NCBI GenBank assembly: GCA_933228895.1
Contig: OW121857.1
Location: 434,001-498,000 of the forward strand
Source of the DNA: Platycnemis pennipes
Lineage: Eukaryota; Arthropoda; Insecta; Odonata; Platycnemididae
Length of the DNA: 64,000 nt
Direction of reading: 5' to 3'
The position numbers and the translations under genes are program-made. Below are positions 43,271 to 54,290 of the stretch, one piece after another. The first letter of the stretch is position 1. Each line of letters opens with the position of its first letter. The notes below the pieces were generated by a model. It had not been told where the DNA came from, did no database searches, and saw only the letters and a program-made list of their open reading frames with translations.

Positions 43271-43335
43271 AAACAGCGATAAGAATCGAACTTCATTACC
43301 TGCAGTCCACTACCCCACTCTGCTATTGTCGGCTT
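43271..43335 (-). repeat. tRNA-Cys-like SINE segment, minus strand
   Basis: On the minus strand ATAGCAGAGTGGGGTAGTGG, GGACTGCAGGT and GAAGTTCGATTCT follow in tRNA order. The anticodon loop word CTGCAG and its neighbours match the tail of the plus-strand copies. It is too degenerate to fold as a functional tRNA. Confidence 0.55.
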
Positions 43336-44099
43336 ACCTGATTTAGGAGAATACATTCTCCCCACATGTCATTCTACTTTTTTCTTGCAAACCCGGGGAG
43401 AAAATCCAAGACTTTTTAAAAATTTTGTTTATAGTAGCATGAAGAAAGGCTAATTTCATTTCAAGATCAGAGTTACACAACCTCTTCTTAGGAGTAGAAA
43501 ATTCTCAAATTTCATTTCAAAGATTATTGTTAATAATACATTGCAAAATTTCTAGTTTAGCAGCTTGAAATATTCTATAATAACTTTTTTGTCTTAAAAA
43601 TGGAATCCCCGGATATTTCATAAATGGGATCTCTTGGCCGCATTAAGAAATTTCTTTGTGTTTCTAAAAAAGAATTAGAAAGCATTCAAGGATTTGATTA
43701 ATTATTGGAAAATAATTCCTTTGATAATGAAAATAAACTTATAATGTTTCTTTTAACTGCACATTTGATGTGATCGGATACTTTACTGTAAGTACAATGT
43801 AAGTTGGCTTTCTGGTAGGCTTTGCAATATATTTTTTACAAACTTTTCTATAATTGTTTGAGAAATCTAATTGCTGATGTTTGTTAGATATATTCAGAAT
43901 GCGCTTACTTGAATTAGGATTTTTATTACATTAATTTTTGTTAGAAAAAGATGGTGTAGGATACTAAAGACTGTTATGATTTCACACTTTTCTATAGTCT
44001 ACCGGTACAAAAATGTTACATACTGATTCTGAGTGAACAGAAAATTGGGGCTTTGAGACTTGTAATAGAAAAGCATGGCAAAAAATATTAACGTAGAAA

Positions 44100-44290
44100 A
44101 TCATCATTCCAAGAACAGTGGTTGAATGCTGAAGATTTTAGCCAGTGGGTTCTTTAAGTTCCTCTTGTAGAAGAATTTGTAATTTCTCATGGAAATGCTA
44201 ATTTAGAAAGAGGGTGTTCAATCAAAAAGTAGTTTATCTTTCCCAACCAACAAAGAGAGTCTCTTACTACCAATAAAACTACATATTTAA
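44100..44290 (+). pseudogene. hAT transposase C-terminal fragment
   Basis: Frames give F-Q-E-Q-W-L-N-A-E-D-F near 44110, then I-S-H-G-N-A-N-L-E-R-G-C-S-I-K-K near 44190 and R-E-S-L near 44260. The N-x-x-x-E-R-x-F-S pattern (here N-L-E-R-G-C-S) is the dimerisation region at the C-terminus of hAT transposases. The catalytic DDE/RW part is not recognisable. It ends close to the element's right terminus, as expected. Confidence 0.65.
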
Positions 44291-45140
44291 TTACTTTAAT
44301 TTATCACTTATTTATTATTTAATTACTTTATCTAAATTATGATATGGGTTAAACTACAAAAAATCCATATTCTACATAGAACTTGAAAAACATCACTTTT
44401 GACTCATACAAGAACCGCGATATATTAGCCTGGAAATTTTTATAAATTTAGCCTTGAAAACCTTGAATTATGCTTGAATTTTATATTTTGAATTTTGTGG
44501 ACACCCTGGTAAACCATGAGACATTTTTAATGCTGATGAGGAAGGAGTTTTTCTAACCTGCTTCCTGACAGAACTCAGACATTTAGGAGCCAATCATGCC
44601 AAGGAGGGGGAAAAAAAGCAAAGAAAAATTCACAGTGCTTTCCTGTGTCAATTTTGATGGCTCTGAGAAATTGGAGCCACTTGTTATTGAGAAATATATA
44701 AAGCCTAGAGGCTTTAAAAATTCTCAAAGATAGGAATGAGAAATTGGAAAATAGTCCTATTCGTTGACCAGTGTACAGCACAAAAAGAGGATTGTGTTAT
44801 GATACATCAAAATAGAATTTTTCTCCAAACACCACCAGTAAATTGCAACCTCTGATCAAGGAATATTTCAATTGTGAAGAGAAATTGCTGACAGCAACTG
44901 GGTGTGTACATGTTGCGAAGAGTTAACGAGAAAAATCGTATAAGAACTCTGTTCATGGAATATAATGTACGCCATGCACTGGTTGTCTTACATGCACTTA
45001 TTTAAAGTTGCAGTTTATTGAGAACTGTTTTAAGAAGGCTGGATGTATGGGGGACAGCAGCAAAGAAGACATTATGCATGAGGATGAGCCAACAGAGTGG
45101 CATGAAATAAATAGAATAATTAATGTTCATTCATAGACTA

Positions 45141-45856
45141 ACAAAATGGTCCCTTTCATTTTTATATAAAGAGGTTTTACTTTACCTATTGTTTACATAT
45201 TTTTTACCTATTATTTGCAGTTTTTCCTCCAGTTTCTTTTTCCTTGTTTTTGAACCTGCATATTCCTATTTATTAAAGTTTTATTAAAAAACTAGCTGAA
45301 TTTGCCTGTTGAAATTCACAAGAGGGAAAAATATAATAAAAGCAAATTTTATTAAGAAATTTTAACATCATTCATGGCCACCACCAGGGTGTGTAGCTGG
45401 GGGTGAAGATCACCAAGCATGCACTATTGACATGCAAGCAAGCTATTATGTGGAAACATGCTACATAATAGGGTCACATGCAACTAGTTTGTTAGTATCT
45501 TCATGTTAATAAAGGGATTGGTTATTAATACATTCACTACAGACTACCCTTAACAGTATTTCACTTACCTATCCCTTTGCTACGAGGCATATTGTGCTCC
45601 CTTATGGTACATGGGAAAAATGACATTTGAAATCCATCGGTAGGACTATCTATCTCTCTCATCTTGGTATTCTGATGAAACCTACCATAATGCACAGGGG
45701 TTTTAATATATATCTAACGTCATCTGTGAACAAATCAATTTCAAAATTACCTAAAAGTTTTAACCTGCTATCTAATAGTAATTCCCATCCTAATTCTGGA
45801 TCCATTCATGGACAAAAAGCGACGGCATTCCAAGGGGGTATTGGTCTATCCCTGGT
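45141..45856. other. No recognisable gene
   Basis: AT-rich spacer between Tigger relic 2 and the RTE 5' leader. The frame at 45627-45872 has no family motif. Confidence 0.4.
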
Positions 45857-46406
45857 TAAGGTAGGCCTATAAATAATACAGAACCTGTGAAGATGCCGTG
45901 ACTTGGTGACAGGAGGCCACCAACAATAGCGCTTCCCATCACCCGGAGGAGAGGGCAGCAGCTCCTCTTCATATGAGTGAAGGTGGAGACCACAGTGACA
46001 CTCATTTCACTACTGGCGTGGTAACATTTACTTTAATGGCTGTAGTACTTTGATGTGAAGGGCAAGGGGAAACCACCACATTATTATCCCGAGGGGTCGC
46101 AGCTACTCCACTCTTTCCTTTATTATCAGACGTGATGGAACCCTCTCGAGTAAAATATTCCGGAGGTAAAATAGTCCCAATTCGGATCTCAGGGCGGGGC
46201 TACCCGAGACACAACACCAGTCAAGTGTGATAGTCATTTTAGGGTAGGAACGTGGGACGAGAGATCGCTTCGGGCCTGTGGAAAATTGGAAAACCTGTAG
46301 GTGGAAATGCGGAGAATGCACCTGGATGTAATCAGCAAAATGAAGTGGCCCGAAGAAGGATGCTTCAAGAGCGGAAGCTACAGGATTATACACACTGGAT
46401 CTTTAA

Positions 46407-48523
46407 CCCTTCAACGCCATCCTACGTGCTATGCATGGTTGTGTCACGCTGTGTTTTGATATGCTTTTCAAGGAATTGAAAATTTTTCTAGCGCATTCAT
46501 ATTTTGCGTACTGATATAATAAATGATACTGTTCATTTTTAGTATATCTACTAATACTTTAGATAATTTTTTAAAAAGATCTTCATTTGATGCATCTATT
46601 CTACACTTTTTCACGAAACAAGCAATTGACTTTCATCTCAGACTCCTGAAATTATAAGGAGAGAAATTTTCCATCCACTTGGGAGGATAAGGGAGAGTAT
46701 ATTCAGCGCATAGATTAAAATTTGATGACCTAACTGTCAACGTAAACATATCCGGTCGCTGACGCCTGGTTTCTCCAAGGTCCCTTTGGGACGAGCTTCA
46801 TTTCGGCTTGGAAAGACAACAAGCGATATGGATAAGGGCAGTAAGAGTGACGATGTTTTCATTCTCTTTCGTTTAGCCCAGCATAGTATCTAGGGGGGCC
46901 ATGTGCACCCATTTCATAGCTTAGAAATGACCGCGGGACAGGGGAACTCATTCAGACCCAAGCACTCATGACGAAAGATTAGGGTGTCGAAGGGTCGACA
47001 CGGAAAGGGAGCGACGGAGAGCAAATTGTAGAGAAGAGACTCAAGATCTCTTTGAAGACGTGCAGCTCAGTAAACCTACCAAAGTCAGAGTCAGTCGTAC
47101 CCAAGTCGCTTTTCTGGAAGGAATATATTAGGAGTGTTATTTTGTTCTTAACGAACATTTTAGTCTTTCACTTTACATTACTTCCTCCGTAAGTGCTTCG
47201 TTCCGCAAGCTGTACGGTTCAAATCGCAGAATATTTGTGAGTGTTTGTGTTTATCAGGGTTGTTACTCATCTACCATCAATTATGGTGTGTGCAGGAGAG
47301 AAAAGGCTGGAGGAGTTGAGTGATGAACTGGCTGAGGACGTCTTGCTTGAAAGGCAAGTGATGAAAGTGCTTTGAGTTCTGATGGTGACAGTGAGAATGA
47401 CATAAACGATCACTCCGAAGTTGACGCGTTGTTATACTGTGATTTGGATGAGGACGAAACTTCGTATTATGCTTGGAAGGGCATTTCCAATTATAAAGGA
47501 AAAAGAGAAATTTTCATTGGTAATACCAGTCCACAGGGCAAAGCAAATAGTTTGGAAAGCATTGAAGATATTTTTGAAATTTTCTTTGATAACGACTTAG
47601 TAGGAATGATTGTAGAGGAAACTAATTGTTATGCAGATCAAATTAGTAAAACAAACAATAGAACATTTCTACTGTACAACAATAAGTGCCATGCCTCCAT
47701 AAACCATACAATAAGCTTCCAAGACTAACTGAAAGGCATTTCATAAAAAGAATACCTCCTAAACGTAATAAGGCCAGACCTCAAAGACACTGTGCAGCCT
47801 GTACCAAGCACGGGAATAGGAAAGAGACAGTTTGCTGGTGCAAGCCTTGACACCGGACTATGCATCGATTGTTTTGAGGATTACCACACAAAGCAGAATT
47901 TGTAAGGTGAAGTACTTTTACTGTATTTTTTATCACTCAAAAGATTTTCAGCACTAATTTTTCGTTCTGAATAACTTTCAGAATGGGCATATTATAAAAA
48001 AGACTCTTTTGAAAGATTTCGAATTCTGATCAGTATTTTACGTAAGACGACGACTGCTATACGAGCTCGGATACCCAGCGGTAGCCTTGGAAATGACTCA
48101 AACCCACATCTGCTGCGGCGATGTGAACATTGACTTTCTGCATCTATCTAATCATTCCTTTTAAATAGTTTATATGTATGTATAATGAAGTACCTGTGTT
48201 GACGTTAGTCTGTATTCTTCAAAAATATAATTCTGGCATTTAATTTCTTTCGAGAATGTTTTCTATTCGGTCCTAATAATAGTTTTAATTTTAACAAATT
48301 TATAAGTGTCTAACTCCTAAATTAATTAAGTTTTTTAATGTTTTTAAGCTGTATATAAAATGAATAAGATTTAGTAACCATCTATAAAAATCCCCAAATT
48401 ATAGAACTATTAGTTATTGAAATATAACTCATTGATCACAAGTCTTCATAAAGCATCATAACATTTAAATCTCCTCCGTCCACTGGGTTAAAATCCATTT
48501 AAACCTCCTCCGGGCTTGAAGGG
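46407..48523 (+). mobile_element. piggyBac-type element 3 (TTAA, CCCTTCAA ends)
   Basis: TTAA flanks both sides (46403-46406, 48524-48527), and the ends CCCTTCAACGCC and GGGCTTGAAGGG are inverse copies with one or two differences. Removal with one TTAA rebuilds the RTE endonuclease frame. The 2117-bp element contains N- and C-terminal parts of a transposase. Confidence 0.88.
47284..47915 (+). pseudogene. piggyBac transposase lacking its catalytic core
   Basis: The start M-V-C-A-G-E-K-R-L-E-E (47284) and, after a shift, an acidic stretch S-S-D-G-D-S-E-N-D lead to I-E-D-I-F-E-I-F-F-D-N-D-L and I-V-E-E-T-N-C-Y-A (about 47560-47640), the conserved N-terminal region of piggyBac proteins. After about 80 bp of other sequence the frame resumes with E-R-H-F-I-K-R-I-P-P (47735), then C-A-A-C-T-K-H-G-N-R-K-E-T and a C-I-D-C-F-E-D-Y-H tail in shifted frames, the Cys-rich DNA-binding end. 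The DDD domain is gone. Confidence 0.82.
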
Positions 48524-50659
48524 TTAAATGGTAATGCTGGGGTAGGCATAATGCTCAGGAAGAGTTCAGGAATGCATGTGAAGAGCTTCATGCAGTACAA
48601 TGAAAGGATAATAATGGTGAAGATCGAGACCAAACCTGTAGATACCGTAGTGGTGCAGGTTTACATGCCTACGTTGGACTACGAAGATGAAGAAGTGGAA
48701 GACATCTATGAAGATATCACGGAAGTTATAAAACATGTAAGAGGAGAAAGAAACCTAATTATTTCAGGAGAATGGAATGCTGTTGTCGGCAAAGGTTAAG
48801 ATGGAAGAGTAACTGGAAAATATGAATTGGGAAACCGAAATGAAAGAGGAGAAAGACTACTGAAGTTCTGCACACAGCATAAGTTAGTGGTTGCCAACAC
48901 ATAGTTTAAAAACCACAACCGAAGAGGATATACGTGGAAAATGCCAAGAGACAGAAGATGATTTCAGATAGACTACATTTTAGTGAAGCAGAGATTTAGG
49001 AACCCGGTGAAGGACTGCAAAAGCTTCCCTGGGTCAGACATGGACAGTGACCATAACTTAGTGATGATGAAATGCCATCTAAAATTCAAGAAATTGAAGG
49101 AAACTGCGAAGAACAGATTGCAAGTTGAAAAACTGAAGGAGACTCAACAACAGCAGCCATTTCAAAAAACTGTGGAAAACAACATAGGAGAAGACCTGAC
49201 TGAGAAATCAGTGGAAGAGCATCGGGAAAATATTAAATGCAGACTACAGGAAGCAGTAAAATAAGATTTTGGAAGAAGAAAAGTGGCCATGAAGAACCCA
49301 TGGAAGTCTTAGACTTGATTGAAGAAAGAAGAAAGTACAAGAATGCAAAAAATAAAGAAGGGCAGCTTTGGTGCAAAAAAATAAGGAACGAAATAAATCC
49401 GAAGCCAGGAAAGCTAGAGAAATGTGGATGAAGAACCTATGCGAAGATGTACAAAACAGCCTTGCACTTGGAAAGGTGGAACCTGCCTATAGGATAGTGA
49501 GGAACCACTTCATAGAACGGAGCGCAAGATGCAATGCTATAAGAGACAAGAATATAGAACTTTTGATTGAAAATGAAGACAAAGTGAAGAGATGGAAAGA
49601 ATATCTGAAAGAGTTATCCAATGGAAACCATCTCAGAACGAAAGTGATCGAAGAGGAAAGCGAAGTCGAAGAGGATGTTATGGGAGCATCAATGTGAAGA
49701 TCAGAATTCGATGCTGCAGTAAGGGGCCTTTGGATGAATAAGGGTTCTGGCATTGATGATTTCCCTGCGGAACTAATTAAAAATGCAGGAGAGAATAGAT
49801 TAACTCATCTTTACAAAACTATCTTCGACATGTACTCAACAGGAGAAATTCCAAGGGACTTCGAGAAAAACATCATCATTCCTATTCCCAAGAAGAAGAG
49901 AGCGGAGAAATGCGAAAATTTTAGGAAGCCTTACAACACATGCATAGAAGATATTGGCGAGCATCATCTACAGAAGAATAGAACGAAAAGCTGAGGATTC
50001 CTGAATGAAGATCAATTTGAATTCAGGAAAAATAAGGGTACAAGAGAAGCAATCCTGGCCCGTAGGCTGCTCATAGAGAATGGAGAAGAACAAACCGACG
50101 TTCATTGCATTTGTGGACTTAGAAAAGGCTTTTGACAAAGTGGTTTGGAATTCAATGCTTGATATTCTGAAAGGAATTGTAGTGTTCTACAATTATCAAA
50201 GAATCATCCACATTTTGTGTAAAAAACCAAATAGCTGTGATTAAATCTGGACCCAGCTGTAAAGAAGCAAGAAGAAAGAAAGGAGTGAGACAAGGTTGTG
50301 CACTGTCTCCCGTAGTTTTCAATGTGTACATCGAGAGAGCCATCAATGAAAGCAAAGAGAAGTCTTCTGGAGTGCACATCCACGGAGAAACAATCAGTAG
50401 GTATGCTACGATTCACTGATGACATAGCTCTCATAGCAGAGACAGAGAAAGAGCTGAATAAGATGCTAACAATCATGGAAAGGTCAATGGCCAGATATCA
50501 TCTGAAGATCAATAAGAAGAAAACTAAGATATTGGTGTGCAGCAAGAGAGAAGAGGCCGAAACCAACGTTAAACTAGGGAAGCGTATACTGTAAGAGGTG
50601 AAAGAGGTCTGCTACCTAGGAAGCTGAGTAATCAACGGTGGATGTAGCCAATGAGCATA

Positions 50660-51908
50660 GTTGGGAAAGTTACCAAAAAAATGAACTGAATGAAGTTATA
50701 GTTAATCTCTGTAAAAAGTAAGCAATTTAAAATTAAAAGTTACTTTTCTGAAAAAGTAACTGATTAAACTTTTAAAAAAAGTAACTTTTACGTTAAAAGT
50801 TATTTTTTCAGTTACTTTGGAAAATTGGATGCTGTGGTAATAGTGATAGTTTTTTGTCTTGACAAACAAAGCATACACTGAAAACTGAAAACACTCCATC
50901 TGTATCCATTGTTTTAAAATATTCGAAGAGGAGATTTTCGTTGTAATTCCATTTAGTGTCCAGAGTGTTGTTCGTCAATTTTACCAGTTTCTGCCGAAAG
51001 GATTCGGCATTTTTTCTGAGGTAGAGCTCCAATTCCAGGATTTTAAGTTGTCATGAATGTAAGAATATCTCCCGAACCATGGTGCACCTGTGATTTGACG
51101 CAAAAGATTGTTCTGAGTGTGCGAAAGTGCTTTAAAGTTAGTTTTTGGTATCGATCCCCACATTGCAATGTGAACCAGATCCCTTCACAATTGTAAAATT
51201 GCAGTGGAAATGGCTCAGTTGCATAGAGTTGCAGGAGATGCTGGGGCTGTGCCTGCGCACCTTTTCTCGTAATTCACTGGGGGCTGAAGTATTGAGGACG
51301 AAATGTCGCCGGCATAAGACTGGTGCATTGTAACAGATGTGTTAATTTGAATGAACACCTCGTTATCCATCGTAGGGTTTTAGGCGACCCCTCTTCCTGC
51401 GCTTCAACCATGTGGTACTGAAGACATGACGTCGCCGAGTAAGGCATACGAGCCCTCCAGGACATTGCCTTCGCGTGATTTCGTGTTTTCTCGTCTGAGA
51501 TGTGCGTTCCTAAACTTTGGCGGTCTCTCCCCTCAGCCCCGCTTTTGCTTGGATGTATTCGTCTCGGCCCATTCTTTCGCAATTACCCTTGCATTCTTAG
51601 ATACCATTTTATTTTCCCATATGTCTGTTGGGCAAGCTTTGCGCCCAAATTCGAACAGGTCGATATTTGCCAAAAATTAACTGAAGTTATTTTTGTATCA
51701 GTTAATGTATAATTTTAACGATTAAAAGTTAAATCTTCTAATTAACGATTAAATTAAATAGTTAACTACATTTTAATGATTAATTTTAATCGTTAATTTT
51801 TTAATCATTAATCAAAAATTAATCAAATTAATCAAAATTAAATAGTTAACTAAGTACATTTTTAATGATTAATTTTAATCATTAATTTTTTTAATCATTA
51901 ATCCCAAC
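50660..51908 (-). mobile_element. Composite hAT-like element, copy 2
   Basis: Ends GTTGGGAAAG and TTAATCCCAAC match copy 1 (135-1004) in inverse orientation. The flanks TGAGCATA (50652-50659) and TAAGCAAA (51909-51916) agree at six of eight positions, and the uninterrupted RTE would read TGAGCAAA, consistent with an 8-bp hAT-type duplication. The interior (51163-50940, minus) again holds a Jockey-type RT tail (W-G-S-I-P, Q-N-N-L-L-R-Q-I-T-G-A-P-W-F-G-R). The block 51180-51660 is longer than in copy 1. Confidence 0.65.
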
Positions 51909-52219
51909 TAAGCAAATAAGAAATAGTCAGTAGAATAGCTAAGGCAAAGACGGCATTCTATCAAAAGAAGTATCTACTTACAGCTGGAAATACTAGCTTG
52001 GAAGTAAGGAAGCAATTCATCAAAACGTATATATGGAGCATGTTTCTTTACGGCAGTGAGGCATGGACGATGACACCAGCGGAAAAGAAAGTGTGGAAGC
52101 ATTTGAAATGTGGTGCTACCGAAGAATGATGAAGATTAAATGGATCGACGAGTGACAAACGAAGAAGCCTTAAGAAGAGTGGGAGGAAAGAGAAGTCTGC
52201 TGAAGACTCTTAAAGGCTG

Positions 52220-53739
52220 CTTTACACGATACGCACTCATGCACAATGCGTAGGTCAACCTTTGGCTGTTATCCATACGTATCCAAAATTTCAAGTATAA
52301 AGTGCACTCATATATTATGCGCAGGACACCCGCAGAACCTTGACTACTGAAATGCATAGGTATTCTTGGAACCATTGAAATAAGCATTTTTTCAATAAGG
52401 CAGAGGAAAATCCATAGCAATTACACAAGGGACGAAAAAGTAACATATTGTTGTAGCTATTGTTAGCACTTCCAGTAAAGAAAATACAGTGGAACCTTGA
52501 TCTATTGTTCCCGCAAGGATCGTTCGCTATTCTTAGTCCCGTATGAAGCTCCATATAGATAACGTTATTTATTCCCCGCATGCACTGTTCTCCGAAGTAT
52601 CGTTTTCCCCCAACGATCGTTTATATATCACGTTCCCGCCGCAACTATTCCCGCATACTGCGTTTGAAAAATAATAAAACGAAGAATTTACATTGTTTTA
52701 TTTGCACTGCCATCTCTTAAGGCTGTTCTATACCAAACAAATATCTCTTGAGTAACCGCCACGGGGGTTAGTTCCGAGAGCCGCCGCTTCAGTTTCAGTG
52801 GGATGGGTAACTTTACTGGGAGGAGAGGGTCATCTTTGAGGGGTGTTTGGGGAGTGGCTTATTTATTCAGTCACCAATGAGTGACCACCGGTCCAGATGT
52901 TCCTTATCGCTTATTGCGTCACACGTCGTCACTCGATCCCTTCGAGGAAGGCCGAGAGAATCTTTGTTTACGAGTTTAAATTCGTATTCCTCATCTTAGC
53001 TATCCGCTTATCTTTGCTACTCACCTAACACAAACGTAACTTGTCTATAAGTGGGATTTGATTTAGTCCATCCTCGCTACCAGGTAAAATATCCGGGGCT
53101 ATTTATTTTCAGTACAGAAGTAAAATGCTTCTCGTGTCTTCGACCTAATTCCTTTATTGCAAGATTTTTCCAATACGAGTGTAACTCCGTCTAAAGTTTG
53201 TCCAGAAATTAAATGGGATCGAGTAAAAACTAAAACACAACGTCATTGTAAGTGTGAACTGGAGCAAAACTTTTTATGGACTACGGTAAATTATATTTAT
53301 TCGATAGATGAAAAGTCCAAAGAGAGAATCTTAAAAAAGGAAATTGAGCATCAGTAATTCAATGAAATAAAACTGACTGACTGATGGCTCGTCACCCTAG
53401 GGTGACTTTATTTCATAGTATGCCAAAAACTGGCTTATTCTATGTGTCATTTTAATCCCGGAACCGACTAGGATCTTTAATTATTCATTAAAATATTATT
53501 CGGTCTATGGAAACTGTCAAATTGATTGTTTTTTTAATGCTGCACATTCCATAGCTGTGTTTTCACTGTTTTCTATCGTTTTGTAGTATTTCGTACTTTG
53601 ATTTGTTATTATTTTTTTCTAGTGGGTCAATTTTAGCTTTTTCGTATACTGTGTCATTTGCGATCCATTATTTAATTCCATGCATGTTTCATAGCATCCT
53701 TCGGTCCATCGCCTTAATATTGCCTATCTTGTTTCTGTG
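52220..53739. other. Left part of the 11.5-kb insertion; pogo-like terminus, no gene
   Basis: At about 52488-52690 TACAGTGGAACCTTGATC, followed by a TTCCCGCAAGG/CGTTCCCGCC-type repeated word pattern, resembles a pogo/Tigger terminus; no partner is seen. A perfect 16-bp palindrome GTCACCCTAGGGTGAC (53391-53406) is framed by ATGAAATAAA (53362-53371) and TTTATTTCAT (53408-53417). The frame 53157-53357 has no recognised motif. Confidence 0.45.
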
Positions 53740-54290
53740 GAGTTAGCTTTCTTAGCAATTTCTCTCAACCTCTTACAGTAATTTCGCGGCAAGTGATTGG
53801 TGCATTCTATTTTAATGACAGGGAGATCAACCCCGTAATGGAGAAGTTCGGCCAATTTCTTGGTAGCACTATTGTCGCCATCCCCTACGAATGAAATGGA
53901 AATTTTATCGTATTTGCGTGAAGAAAGATAAAACTAATTACACAACACCCATTTATAAGATTCATGACAAGCACTTCATATTATATCACCTATAAGCCGG
54001 TGGTACTTCAAATTGTGCATCTCTACTCTTGTTTTAAATCCCTCGACAATTATGTCGGCTTCCATTTCCGTCGAGGACTTGTTCCAATTCTTGAAGCACA
54101 TATGCTGTTTGGCCTGTGTTTTCATAGTTCTGCATTTCGCACATATACTACAGTATTTGCAGCTAAATGGTGCATTATTTCCCAGAGCTAACAGAGAAGT
54201 GAAACGGTGTCTTATATCAAACATTCTTCTTCTAGAAGGCTCATAAGCTGTCTCCTTCCTTTGTCTCTTCAGTGGTATCACTTGAATGCA
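53740..54290 (-). pseudogene. Mutator-like transposase fragment
   Basis: On the minus strand C-x-x-C pairs (C-K-Y-C-S-I-C, about 54160) precede M-C-F-K-N-W, S-S-T-E-M-E-A-D-I-I-V-E-G-F-K (about 54085-54040) and H-N-L-K-Y. After about 90 bp of interrupting sequence come F-V-G-D-G-D-N-S-A (about 53885) and I-K-I-E-C-T-N-H-L-P-R-N-Y-C (about 53800). This order, ending in the G-D-G-D and E-C-x-N-H boxes, matches a widespread animal Mutator-like transposase family. N- and C-termini are not recognised and stops are present. Confidence 0.78.

Larger units (their letters stand above)
41668..44508 (+). mobile_element. hAT-type element with 5-bp duplication (CATGGTGTCCAC end)
   Basis: It starts CATGGTGTCCACTGACCGGG and ends GTGGACACCCTG, flanked by GTAAA on both sides (41663-41667, 44509-44513). 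Its ends share the pattern of the element at 36064-38529. Near the right end it encodes a hAT dimerisation-domain fragment. It also contains two copies of a tRNA-tailed SINE-like repeat. It sits inside Tigger relic 2. Confidence 0.75.
41309..45140 (+). pseudogene. pogo/Tigger-type transposase relic 2, split by a hAT element
   Basis: The first part (41309-41667) starts M-E-T-T-K-P-K-K-R-Q and gives, across shifts, a CENP-B-type DNA-binding domain: F-R-I-P-P-S-T-L-N-S-I, then L-D-R-H-I-F-D-W-L-M and R-A-R-N-I-P-V-S-G-S-F-V-Q-Q-K-A. The second part (44509-45140), beyond the inserted hAT, opens with N-A-D-E-E-G-V-F (first catalytic Asp), F-T-V-L-S-C-V-N-F-D-G-S-E-K-L and K-P-R-G-F-K-N. The segment between the two domains is missing and many stops occur. 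Family proteins cut and paste at TA. Confidence 0.82.
46241..52219 (+). pseudogene. RTE endonuclease-reverse transcriptase, interrupted and decayed
   Basis: Endonuclease motifs are V-G-T-W-D-E-R-S-L-R (46240), Y-R-I-I-H-T-G (46390), V-Q-V-Y-M-P-T (48655), I-I-S-G-E-W-N-A-V-V-G (48760) and S-D-H-N-L-V (49050). RT motifs are F-V-D-L-E-K-A-F-D-K-V (50115), V-R-Q-G-C-A-L-S-P-V-V-F-N (50290) and R-F-T-D-D-I-A-L-I-A (50415), where A-D-D has become T-D-D but both catalytic Asp remain. After the second insertion come F-I-K-T-Y-I-W-S-M-F-L-Y-G-S-E-A-W-T-M (52020) and L-L-K-T-L-K (52200). Many stops and shifts are present. It is the longest LINE copy in the window. Confidence 0.88.
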
